A stretch of 64,000 bases of DNA from Tenrec ecaudatus (taxonomy: Eukaryota > Chordata > Mammalia > Afrosoricida > Tenrecidae): contig NC_134531.1 of the NCBI RefSeq assembly GCF_050624435.1, forward strand, positions 252,850,812 through 252,914,811, in the 5' to 3' direction. The translations under genes and the position numbers were made by a program. The notes under the pieces are model-generated. The model saw only the letters and a program-made list of their open reading frames with translations. It did no database searches and was not told where the DNA came from. The stretch's first letter is position 1. Each line of letters starts with the position of its first letter. Positions 33,190 through 43,829 of this stretch are shown here, in pieces.

Positions 33190-33385
33190 CCACCAACTCC
33201 TTTACCACTGAGTAGATTTCCTCTCATATTGACCCTATATCTCAGAGTAGACTGCCTCTGTGGGACTGTAAGTATTTATGGGAACAGGAAATCTCATCTA
33301 TTTCCTAAGGAGAGGCTGGTGTATTTGAAAAGCTGACCTTTCTACTAGTAACTCAATGTATAACTGAGTTATACCACCAGATCTA
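33190..33385 (-). mobile_element. AfroSINE
   Basis: Minus-strand copy: 'gactgcctctgtgggactg', 'aagtatttatgggaacagg', 'gaggctggtgtatttgaaaa', 'gctgacctttctactagtaa' and 'agttataccaccagatc'. Confidence 0.75.
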
Positions 33386-34129
33386 CTTTAAACAATAGGG
33401 TGCATTTTATTATAGAATGTGTGAGATAGGGCAATTGATATTGGCCTGAAAAGGTATGTAGAAGCTTTTTAGACAAAGAAGGTTGCAAAGGAAAATTGCT
33501 AGCCAGTAAACATGAAAATTCAGAGAAAAGAAGACTCATGCAATGTTGGGTAATGAAAAGTAGTCTCCAGTAGGGTTGGAGTATAGGCTGTAATAGGAAA
33601 CTTATACTAATAGGTTGTGGGTAGATCACTCAGTGGTTCATCTCATTTTGCCATTCTGTGAATGAAATAAATACTGAATCAGTTATTCATAAGGAATTTC
33701 CCTGGAGAATTTCTAAATTTGCTCTGTAAATCCAGGCAAGATTTCTAGACTATCTCTTGGCAGATTAAGAAACAAGACCTACAAAGAGTTATGAATTATG
33801 AGACAAAAAAGTGATAGACAAAGTGTTGCCCAACAGAGAAATCTATAACTAAAGATTCATAATTTGTTTACTTTTTCCCCTGACTCGTTTTTCTTTCATA
33901 CATATATAGCTTCACTTTTATTCAAATATATTTTGTGCCTATTTTATTCTGGCTACAACACATGCACAATCATTAAGTAATAAATACTTTTAGGTATAGT
34001 ATCTTTTCATATAAGACTGGGAGGAAAATCAAACATTATCCAAATGAATGTAAAGTTTTAACTTCACTATTATTCACATAAGGTACTTAAAGATATAACA
34101 CTTGCAATATAAAGCTTTATCTTAGTTTA
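33386..34129. other. Unassigned DNA
   Basis: No gene or repeat recognised; AT-rich. Confidence 0.4.
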
Positions 34130-34240
34130 AATGGGCAGGCAGTACAACACAATGATTAAACCTGTGGGCACTAAATCAATGCTGCCTGTTTTGAATCTTG
34201 GCTGTACCCGTTCCTTTCTCCTTGCTTTTGTAATCATTTG
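34130..34240 (+). mobile_element. MIR fragment
   Basis: 'acacaatgattaaacctgtg', 'aatgctgcctgttttgaatc' and 'ttggctgtaccc' follow the order of the tRNA-related half of a mammal-wide MIR SINE. Confidence 0.65.
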
Positions 34241-34887
34241 GTCAATTAATTAAAAATGTGATTTAGGGTGCAGGTTTATAGGGCCTTCTAACATGATCCT
34301 TTGTGGTGCAGTTGGTGGTGGTGGCCCAGCATTACCCAGTTCTTTGGGTCTATTGGTAATTTTGCATGGTCCATTTGTCCACTGTACTAATTGTTTGCAT
34401 GTGTGTTATTTTCATAAGTCTTCTTTCATCTGGACCAGGAGAGACCAATGGTTGCTCAGGAACATTTAAGACTTTGAAGACTGCCATCGCAATCGCTATC
34501 AGTGTCATTCTTCCCTTGCAGTGGGCAGCATGGTGTCAGAAAGAGTTCGGGGAGGAGCTATGACTGAGTTTAACACAAGAAGGGTAACAACAGTTATGAA
34601 GGACAGTTGAGGTGGGTAAGTCATGAGGAGAATGTATAACAAGTCCTCTTTCTGGAGGATTCAAGGAATTGAAAGAGACCCGGTGATGCCTGTAGAAATG
34701 GAGAAGAAAGGCTGGTCCAAGACGAGTGGCAGGGTGGACCCGGGAAAAGTGTATGTTCTAAAAACTATAAAGAATGTGGATCGTGATTCTGTGAGCAATA
34801 AGCATCCGTGGAAACTATAAAGAAGTCTGACCCAATCAGGTTTATTTTTTGTAAGCTAGTGATGGCTGAAGAATGAAGAACAGATCG
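34241..34887. other. Unassigned DNA with possible L1 3'-UTR text
   Basis: Around 34330-34500 'caggagagaccaatggttg' and 'aggaacatttaagac' resemble antisense L1 3' UTR of a different subfamily, weakly. The rest, including frames 34366-34563 and 34623-34820, is unrecognised. Confidence 0.35.
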
Positions 34888-35078
34888 GAAGGTCTCCATG
34901 TTGGATTTCACTGCTTTTGACTGGATTCAGACTCAGCATCTTTATAGGGCTCTCAAGGCTGTAAATCTTTACAGAAGAAGAATGCCTCCTTTTTCTCCCA
35001 AGAGGAGACTGGTGGGTGTAAACTGCCCACCTTGAGGTTATCAGTCCAACACTTCTACAACAGCGCCACCAGGGCTCC
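34888..35078 (-). mobile_element. AfroSINE
   Basis: A good minus-strand copy: 'ggctgtaaatctttacagaa', 'gaatgcctcctttttctccc', 'gactggtgggtgtaaactgc' and 'agcgccaccagggctccc'. Confidence 0.82.
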
Positions 35079-36674
35079 CTGGAGAGAGAGCGAGATGAAG
35101 AACTGGCGCAGTGTTTTCCATTAGATTTATGTGACTGTAATTTAATGCTTTTAAGTAGTAATATTAAAACAGATTAAAAACATGTGAAATTAATTTTAGT
35201 GTTACCCATTTTATTTAATTCACTATATCTAAAATATATTTCAACAGCAAAAAGAATTAATCAGATATTTTACAGTAGTTGTTCATACTGAATCTTAGAA
35301 ATTTGGGTTGTATTTTACACCTGCATCTCCATTTAGGCTATCTACATTTCAAGTATTCTATTATGCCTGCGCCTGCCTTGAGGTTCTAAGGGGCCTAGGG
35401 GACAGAAAGGGGAGGGAAAAAGAACAAGAGGGGAGGGGTCAGAAGAGGAATTGGAATAGCTCAGTGCAGTGAGATCCAAACAGTTTTTGAGCTTTTATTT
35501 CTTCAAGTAGTCAAAAAATTCAACAGATTTCAGACTTTATTCCCTAAAGCTGTACAGTTCTGCCCTATTTAGAAAACCTTTTACTTGACTTCACTGTCAA
35601 TCCTGTAGTTCATGTTCCGTGTGTCTCAAGTTCTAGCATCAAACTTCTTAAAAAACAGTTAATACCTGAAGTTTCCATTAACTCTTATTACTTGCCTTAA
35701 ACCTAGTTTTCATTTTGTAAAACCTGAACTCCCTAGTGGTTTTCCCAGCAATTCCAATTATCTTGTCAGAACCTCCTCTCTTCTGGACCTCTCTGAAATG
35801 CTCCACAGTTAAAACATCTGTTTATTTTCTAACTCTTCTTTTTGCCAGCCTTTTGTCTCTGATCATTTCCCCTGTAACAGAAATCATTTAACTCTCAGAG
35901 GATGCAGCTGGCGTCCAAATCTTCATCTATAGTCCTAGCCTATTCTCAAAACTGATGTCTGTGGACTTTTTCCACAATACACTAGTTTGTCCCAAATATA
36001 CCATGCTTACAGGAGACATTACCTTATATCACACTGTCCCAGGATTTAGGAAATTGGGCACTAAAACATCCTTGAGAGGGATCACATATATTTGGACCTG
36101 GACTGTACAGTTGACCTTCGAACGTAGTGGATTCGAACAGTGCAGGCCCATCATGATGCTACTTCTCTCCCTGTGAGCAGACCCTCCCTTCAAGAAATTT
36201 CCTACCACTCTAAACATTCATCCATTACAGATACACAATGTACATTAATCAATAGTTTATGCTAGTAGTATGACAGGTGGGGAACATTAGTGTATTAGTT
36301 AAGTTTTGTCAAAGAGTATATGTGGATTTTTGGCTGCTCAGGGGATAAGGAAAGTTCAAAGGTTCACCAAAAAGTTCAAGAGTAAACAACAACAACAAAA
36401 TAAACAAGAGAAGATATTAGGGAACAGAACTACTAGCTGTAGGTAGATACCCCTTTTCTTTCCAAAGAAAACAATGGTCTTTTGGTTGCAGAAGGAAATC
36501 CGAATGCTTCAGCTAGACCTTCAAAGCTATACACGGTTGCACAGGTAGAATCCTGGATCAGTTATTGCGACGGGGTGACATTGACTGAATTCCAACTCCC
36601 AGGACTCTCTGCATGACAGAACCAACAACACTGGTTTCGATGGCATTTCACAATAGTTTTTTGTTTTCTTGTGT
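35079..36674. other. Unassigned DNA with a G-rich tract
   Basis: No gene recognised. A G-rich stretch at 35390-35416 has four G-runs with loops of up to seven bases and so meets a loose quadruplex pattern. Confidence 0.4.
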
Positions 36675-36862
36675 TTCTTAAAGTCATTTTATTGGGGCTT
36701 TTACAACTCTTATAACAATCCATACATCCACTGTGTCAAGCACATTTGTGCATATGTTCCCATCATCCTTTTCAGAATATCTTCTATCTACTTGATCGCT
36801 TGGTATCAGCTCCTCATTTTTGCCTCCCCCCTCACCCCCCATGCTCATCCATTGTTGATAAA
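36675..36862 (-). mobile_element. L1 3' tail (antisense)
   Basis: 'cattttattggggcttttac', 'catccactgtgtcaagcac', 'tatgttcccatcatcctttt', 'gcttggtatcagctcctc' and a C-rich stretch. This is a somewhat different subfamily from the tails with 'caattgtataaagcacatc'. Confidence 0.8.
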
Positions 36863-36904
36863 ATATAAAATATCACTATTTTCTTATCTTCTTTTAATTT
36901 TCAT

Positions 36905-37690
36905 CAGCTCCAACCTCATCCTGCACACGAGCAACTGATGATCTATCCACAGTCAACCTCTGGCCTCGTTTTAGCTGCTGCTTTTCCCTGTTCTCTTTCC
37001 ACAGATGTCGGCAATTTGGTCATTGTGTATTCTGTTGGAGAAGTCCATGTGTATAGTCACCAAAAGTATTTGATATGAAGAGTAATTGGTATTGCAAAAT
37101 TCTATCATGTGATCTCTAGCTTCATTTCTATCACCAATGCCATATTTTCCCACCACTGTTACTTCTGTTTTCCCCCACTTTTCATTCCAAAATCAAGTAA
37201 ATACCAATACATCTTGATTGCATGTTAGGTAGATTTCTGGATAATGACTTTGGGTACAATTCTTCAATTTTTCCATTTCTAGCTTTCATGGTTGATGCAT
37301 ACATTTGAAGAATGGGTATATTGATTATATTTCCTTGTATGCAGATAGGTATTATCTTATTTCATACAGCATGGTACTTCAAAATAGATCTTGAAATATA
37401 CTTTTTGATGATGCATATGACACCATTGTACTTGAATCTCCACCGTGTCGTAGTAAATCATCTAATTTTCTTATTCAATGGCCAATTCCAGTAGATTTCA
37501 GCTCACTAATACAAATCTATTCATTTTTATCTGTTCCATTTCAATTTTGATATCTGCCAAGTTTTCCAGATTTGAAGTTCATACATTCTAAGTTCCAATT
37601 ATTTATATATGTTTGCAGCTATTTCTTTTCATTTTGAGAGTTCACCCATCAGCACGTGTCCCTTTCCAGTTGCAGATGCCTAACACATGC
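36905..37690 (-). mobile_element. RTE LINE endonuclease region (minus)
   Basis: On the minus strand this is the RTE 5' coding region. The complement includes the expected endonuclease progression, from 'aacattctaagttccaatta'-like start text near 37580-37610, through 'ttttgatgatgcatatgac', to 'tcttgattgcatgttagg' and 'ttggtcattgtgtattctg'. It ends without the reverse transcriptase. Numerous stops make it non-functional. Confidence 0.68.
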
Positions 37691-38413
37691 AAGAATTCAA
37701 ACTGCCCGCCTCACATTTGTGTTTTTCATTTTTTGCTTTGCTTATTGTCTTAAAGGAAAATTCGACCTCAGAAATTTTATGCAGAAGATCAAACTTCCAC
37801 TTCGACACAAACATATTTGTGTGAAGGAGTCTTAATATCTAAAGAACACAAACATTTGAGCTTCCTTAAGATTTACATATATAGTCCCTTCTTTTCAAGG
37901 ACGTTCTTCAATAAACTCCTGCGTTTCCAGAGGAGGCCACACGTCTTCCTGCCTCCTTATCTATTTTTTTTTGTCGTTCCACCTTATTCTTTCCCTTGAC
38001 TAATTAGCCAGAGTTTACTTCATCTTAAGACCCTTCCCTCGCTATTGTACTAATAACTCTTTGGTGGTGGTTAGACAGCTGCCCTTGGCCTGCCCATCAT
38101 CTCTGGGTCCATCCTGTAGGACAAAGCACACAGTTCTGTAAAGACTGACAAAAGCTTTTGTATTTCTCCCTCTGATGACTTTCTTTGGTCACATCATTTC
38201 ACTTTGCTATGCAAGAATCAGAATGAAGTCAGCAGAAATATAATTCCGCAATAAAGACTCTTTTTAGAGACCACGATTCCACAAATGTTTGTGCTCAACG
38301 ACTAACATGAAGGTTGGCAGCTCCACACACCCACAGACTTCACGGAAGAAAGACGCGGTGGTCTGCTTCTGGTAAGATTGTGGCCAAGGCAATAAGGTGG
38401 AGTAGTTTTTTTC
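37691..38413. other. Unassigned DNA
   Basis: No gene or repeat recognised. Confidence 0.4.
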
Positions 38414-38635
38414 CAGGGGTCCTCAAACTTTAAACAGGGGGCCAGTTCCCGCTCCCTCAGACCCGTTGGAGGGTCGGTCTATAGTTTTAAAAAAAACGAT
38501 GAACAAATTCTTGTGCGCACTGCGCATATCTTACTTTGAATAAAAAACAAAACGATGCAAAAACACCCAGTGGGTTGGATAAATGTCCTCAGTGGGCCGC
38601 TTGTGGCCCGCGGGCCATAGTAGGAGGACAACCAG
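38414..38635 (+). mobile_element. hAT-type MITE
   Basis: A 222-base non-autonomous element. The left end 'caggggtcctcaaacttt' and the right end (reverse complement 'ctggttgtcctcctacta') form imperfect terminal inverted repeats. Interior blocks 'agggggccagttcc', 'tatagttttaaaaaaaac' and 'gtggcccgcgggcc' match a hAT MITE family I recognise from mammals. The eight bases on each side (tttttttc and tagagtcg) do not match, so the target duplication is lost or the ends are imprecise. Confidence 0.72.
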
Positions 38636-40684
38636 TAGAGTCGCCAAGATTCTCAACCCTTGAGAGAGAAACGTTGATGGACAAATATCTCTGATACTTC
38701 ATCCTCAGTGGGACAATTTTTAGATACATTTTACACGGTGTTTCAACAGCTCCTTTGTTGCCCATCAGATAGACCCTTTATTGATGAAATCCTTATGAGG
38801 TTTTCACGTCTTCCTCTCGTATTACGCTTCTTGGAATTATCTTCTAAAACCTGTAGTTAGGTACTATCACATTATTAGCAGCTCCTAGCAATTGGACGTG
38901 ACAGTAACACCGTGCCACAACATGGTAAGAGTTCCAAGGCTATGTTCTTCACAAAGCAGATAGCGACGTCATAACTCCTGCATCAGGTCTAGGTGAGTTT
39001 GAACCATCAACCGTGTGTTTAGTCGCTGGTGCTTAACCAATGCAACACTAAGGCACTTACCTACACTCAAACCTTGGCTTCAGACTCTGCTTCTGGGTGA
39101 GACTCTACATCTTGAAGTATATTACTTAGCCAACAGCAATGTTAGCTATTTAAAGGGGAAATGGTGTCCTTTAGAGTTTGTTGCTGTTATTAGTTAATAT
39201 TTGTGAAAGTCTTATTTCTCAATAAAAGCAGCTAATATTTTTGTTACTGGAGTGCTGTTGTAGGAGCCCTCCAACACTTCGCAAAAATAGGGGAGCAATA
39301 AATATATTTTAACAACATTATTGTGATTTGATGATGTTGGAGTATTTTAGATCAATAGTATGAGAATTTTTTTTTTGGTCGAGATTCTTTAACTGGAGAA
39401 ATTGTGCACCATTTTAAAGTTAAGAGTACAGCGTACTTCACAAAACTAATCATCATATCGATTGTCGTGAGACGGGACAATAGGGGGATTTACCTGATGT
39501 TAGATCGTTATTATGTTTCTTTTGTCTTAATAAGAGTTGGTTGTCAGCATATTATAGAGATTTTCTGGGGTTCTGTGCTTCATTCAATGAAAATATTATT
39601 CTTGGGAATAAACGATGCCTTACCTGATGATGATCCTGATCCAAAGGTCTGCTTCTCTGGAAATGTTCTTCTAATTCTGTGACATTCTTGGGCTTATACC
39701 AGAAACACTTCGCTATTTCCTGTGCATTATTTTCAAGTGAAGAGAAACTTATTTGTAGTTATGAAACTTACACAATACCAAGTCTCTAAGGCTAAATTGT
39801 TAATGAAGTCTCTAGTGAGGACAGTTGGGTGTACTAAAAATTTCACTGGCTATTAATTTACACTCTTCTGTCCAGTTATCAGTGAAAGTCGAAATTATAT
39901 ATTCATATACATTAATGAGTCTCCACAAATATAATTTCTTTTGTTTAGAGAACCTTCAATATAATGAGTACTTTCTATTTTGTAGAGAGAAAGAGAGTGA
40001 GAGAGCATTTTGATGTTTTAAAATATTTTGGTATTCTATTTTGTAATTTCTTTAACAAGTAATTTTAAAGTATATTAATGATTAAGATAGGAGCCAAGAC
40101 TATGGTGAGACAGAGAAAAAGAATTTCTATTTGGTATTTCATTTTTGAGAAGTCAAGATGCTTCCTCCTTCACCTTCCTTCCTTCTTTCCTTCCATCCTC
40201 CCTCCTTCTGTCCCTTCTTGCTTTCCTGTCTCTCGCATTCTTCTGTCCGTCTTTACCCATCATTTCCCCCTATATTTTCTTTTTTCACTTCCCTCTAAAT
40301 TAGTGAATGAGTTCTCCTTGATTCCCTTGCCTTCTTCTCAAAGATCTTCCCACCTGGAGAACTGAGCTCACAGTTGGGATTTTATGTATTTTTAAAAGTA
40401 TGATATAATGCATATGTGATGCAGTAAACAAATCTTACCTAACAACACACATTTCTTTTTACCTATGTAAGCAGTTGAGTAAATCCTGTACAGTAGTTTT
40501 TCTTTAATTATTACTTCTCTTTGATTGCTTCTTCTTTTAAATCTCTAGGATATCACCTCTATCATACTGAAATATCCCTCGCTAGTCATCTGATCGGTTT
40601 CCGGTTTCTAAGATGAACAGTAACCCTAGAGAGGTACATACTTATCAGCACAATCAACCCTTCTTCTGTTTTCTATCAGTAAGA
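38636..40684. other. Unassigned DNA with a weak AfroSINE trace
   Basis: Around 38975-39060 a minus-strand AfroSINE trace ('agtttgaaccatcaaccg', 'ggtgcttaaccaatgcaac') is plausible. A C/T-rich tract lies at about 40160-40262. The frame 39404-39682 (92 codons, plus) is unrecognised, and no splice or promoter signals support it. Confidence 0.4.
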
Positions 40685-41033
40685 GATTCTATTCATAGAC
40701 GACGTTGCCTGGACGCCTTTCAGTGTGGGTCCTCAGACCAATGAGCGGCTCTGAGGAGCAATGCAGAGTGGGAGGAAAGGAGAAGACCCGGTATTTCGCT
40801 CCTTTTTCTCTTCTCTGCTCAGCGCCTCCCTCTGCAGCTGCATCTCTTCCACGACCCCAGCTCCTGCAGAAGAACTCCTTGTCACAGAAGAACTCTTTGT
40901 CTCCAGAACCCTGGGCTTTGTTAACACCGCTATTCCCTACAGGAGGCTGTCTCCATTGTTGGTTTCTGAATTGTCTGAACAAGGACTTTTGCTCGCCAAC
41001 CCTTTGTTTCTGTTCCCTGAATTGCATTTTCAT
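40685..41033. other. CpG-enriched segment of unknown nature
   Basis: Compared with its AT-rich neighbours this 350-base stretch is GC-richer and holds about ten CpGs (for example 'gacgacgttgcctggacgcc' and 'gagcggctctgagg'). Open frames run on both strands (40705-41178 plus; 40689-41033 minus). An attaaa at about 41034-41039 could be a poly(A) signal. An old LTR, a processed retrocopy or a promoter remnant would all fit; I cannot choose. Confidence 0.4.
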
Positions 41034-42017
41034 TATTAAACTAGCCCTGAAAATTCTGTATGCCCATATAAAGACAGTAAAAAAGACTAACAGACAAATA
41101 ATAGTGCAAGGAAAAATATTTAGCTGCCTGGGCTTATTTCTGAATATTCTTAGTGCAATATTTCTTAGCTTATTTTGACCTTGTACTATGTTTCTTTGTT
41201 TCTACTCACTGTACAATGTGTTTTCAAAGCTCAGTTGTGAGGAAGATCCAAGAGGATGAACTTGACAGACACACCATCCTAAACAGTGAAATGGATCCAG
41301 GTGACAATCATGGAACCTAGAGTTTCAAAGGAAAGGATAAAGAAGTCGATCAAATAACAATGAGATTAAAGAACTGAATGAAAACCAGGAATAAGGAGGC
41401 AGATCTTTTATGGTTCCCTTATTCTTTCTTCTTAGGACTTTGCTCTCCATCCACCTCATTCTTTTCTTTCTACCCTCCATTTTTACCTTCTATTTTTCCC
41501 GAGCAGTTGGAAACCAGCAAAATTTCCCAGCCATTACCACCATACCTGTTACCCCACACACTGAGCAAGTGCCACCACCACCTCCAACACTATTGAGATG
41601 ACTTGTGGAGGCCAACACTCTCCCACTTAGCCTTCAGCTGCTCAGCATCATCAGCAATCAAGACTCATGCCCACATTCTCACTGCTATCAAATCCACTCA
41701 GGGACACGTCGTGATAACCGAGTGCTGCCAAACCAGTTACCAGAGTAGCATGCCCATCTTACTGCCCAGATGTACGAAGTCAAAGAGAAACAAAAAGTGA
41801 GGGTGGAGCAAACCAATGTGCAATCAACAAATTAATACAGTAATACCATAATATCACAGACACAATCTCGAATCACTTAAGGACAATGACAAGGCAGCTC
41901 TATCAAGTCACCAAAATCAAGGGCCAAAAAATCTCTCAAAAGAAGACCTGCTATTGGAACTCTCTATAAAGAAATGCAAATGAGTGTTTGTAAATAATTG
42001 TATGGCTTGCTGCTTTG
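41034..42017. other. Unassigned DNA
   Basis: No gene recognised. Frames at 41378-41800 are C/T-rich with no family resemblance. Confidence 0.4.
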
Positions 42018-43232
42018 GGTGGTGGTGGCTGCTACTGAGTTAGCTCTCATCCACTGTGACCCTGTGTGCAACAGAATGAACCACTGCCTGGTCCTGCACC
42101 GTCCTATCCATCATTCCTCTGCCTGAGGCCATCGATACAGCCATGCTGTCAATCCATCTGCTCTAGACCTTCTGTCCCCCCTGCCACACACACACTTTAG
42201 CAAACAGGAAACCCTTACTCAGGAATAATCTATCCCTGACTACAGGTCCAAAATATGTAAGACTGAGTCTTGCCATCCGTGCTAAATATTTTAGCCTTCC
42301 TTCTTCCAATACAGTTCAGTTTGTCTTCTAGCAGCACATGGTAATTTCAATATTCTTCTCCAGCACCACATTTCCAATGCAACATTTATTCTAAGGCCTT
42401 CCTTATTCAGTGTGTAAATTTCAGAGGAGTACATTGGCAGGGAACTGCCAGAAGTTCAGGCTGGACTCAGAAGAGGACATGGAAGAAGGGATATCAATGC
42501 TGATGTCAGATGGACCTTGGCTCAAAGCAGAGAATACCAGAGAGATGTTTACTTGTGCTTCATTGACTATGCAAAGGCATTTAACTGTGTGGCCATTAAT
42601 AAACATGGAGAAGAATGGATATTCTAGAGCAATTCATTGTGCTCATGTGGATTATGAATATATGGATTATGATTCAGTTGCGTGAGCAGGACAAGGGAAA
42701 GCTTCATGGTTTAGCCAGAAAAGGTGTGGATCAGCGTTGTATCCTCTAATCTTAGTTGCTTGATTTGTCTGCTGAGCAAATCAGCAGAGTAGCTGATTAT
42801 GTGATTCTACGAAGAAAGTGGCATCAGGAATGGAGAAAGACTTATTAATCTGTGGCACATGACACAACTTTGCTTGCTGAAAAGTGAGGAGGAATTGGAG
42901 CACTTGCTGATGCGGATCAAGGATTACAACTCAATAGAAGGAAGACTCAAATCTTCACAACTGGGTCAATAGATATATCATAATAAATAGAAAAAAGGTT
43001 GAATTTGTCAAGAATTTTTCTTACTTGGATCCAAAGCCAATGCTCATGGAAATATCAGTTAAGAGATCAAAATACATACTAATACTGTATTAGGTAAATC
43101 TGCTATAGAAATGTCTTCGTAGTATTGAAGAGTACGTATATTTTGGGGCTATTAAGGTGTGCCTTGAGCCAAGCCATGGTGTTTTCTCTCAGCTGCATCA
43201 GATGGATATGAATGTTGGGTTATAAGGCAGAT
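42018..43232. mobile_element. RTE LINE with 5' inversion
   Basis: Two abutting parts of one RTE. 42018-42420 is minus strand and contains the 3' end back to the point whose complement reads 'actgaataaggaagg'. 42424-43232 is plus strand and contains the reverse transcriptase ('LPEVQAGL' type text, then 'DYAKAFN' at about 42565-42585) up to 'gaatgttgggttataaggc', the same point in the element. The parts therefore meet once with almost no overlap, as expected of a 5' inversion (twin priming). The coding sequence is full of stops. Confidence 0.72.
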
Positions 43233-43234
43233 CA

Positions 43235-43800
43235 AATAAAGCACAGATAAATAAAGAAAAAATAGACAAAACTCTAGAGGAATTAAGGAAAACAATATAA
43301 GATAAATGAACAAAATAAGTGTAAAACTAGAAACCATGGAAAAACATACAATACAGAGCTACATTCCAGAGGATTTAAATTAATATTTCAGAAATATATA
43401 ACCCATTGAAGCAGAACTGATTGAAAGGAGATGGAAGACAAATATTTCAATATTAATGCATGAGAAAAAATTACAAAATTTTTAAAGGAAATGTTAAAGG
43501 CAAAGAATTGTCATGGCATATCAATATGAATAAATTATATATAATTAGAAATCCAGTTCAAGAAGAGACTCCCCCCAAATAAAAACAGAAAATTGATGAA
43601 GATTTATTGAAAGAAAACTTCCTTAATATCTTGAAGAATGGTAAGATATGTATTCAAGAAGTTCAATAAAACCTAAATATGTTATACTCAAAACAAAACC
43701 ACTATAAAATATCATAATCAAAATTTCCAAAATCATTGACAAAGAAAGATACAGAAAGCAGGCTGGTAAAAATGAAAAGATACAAAGTTGAACTATTAAG
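43235..43800 (+). mobile_element. Old L1 ORF1 region (sense), left part
   Basis: 'aatagacaaaactctagagg', 'tttattgaaagaaaacttcc', 'aatatcttgaagaatgg' and 'aaaatcattgacaaagaaag' follow L1 ORF1. It resumes at 47884 after the antisense L1 insertion. Confidence 0.65.
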
Positions 43801-43829
43801 ATGAAGCTCTGATTCCTTTATTTCCCCCA

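Noticed and set aside
39404..39682. 92-codon plus frame
   Set aside because: No family resemblance or splice/promoter context; consistent with chance.
42410..42685. 91-codon plus frame as an independent gene
   Set aside because: It is the reverse-transcriptase region of the inverted RTE part, with stops beyond.
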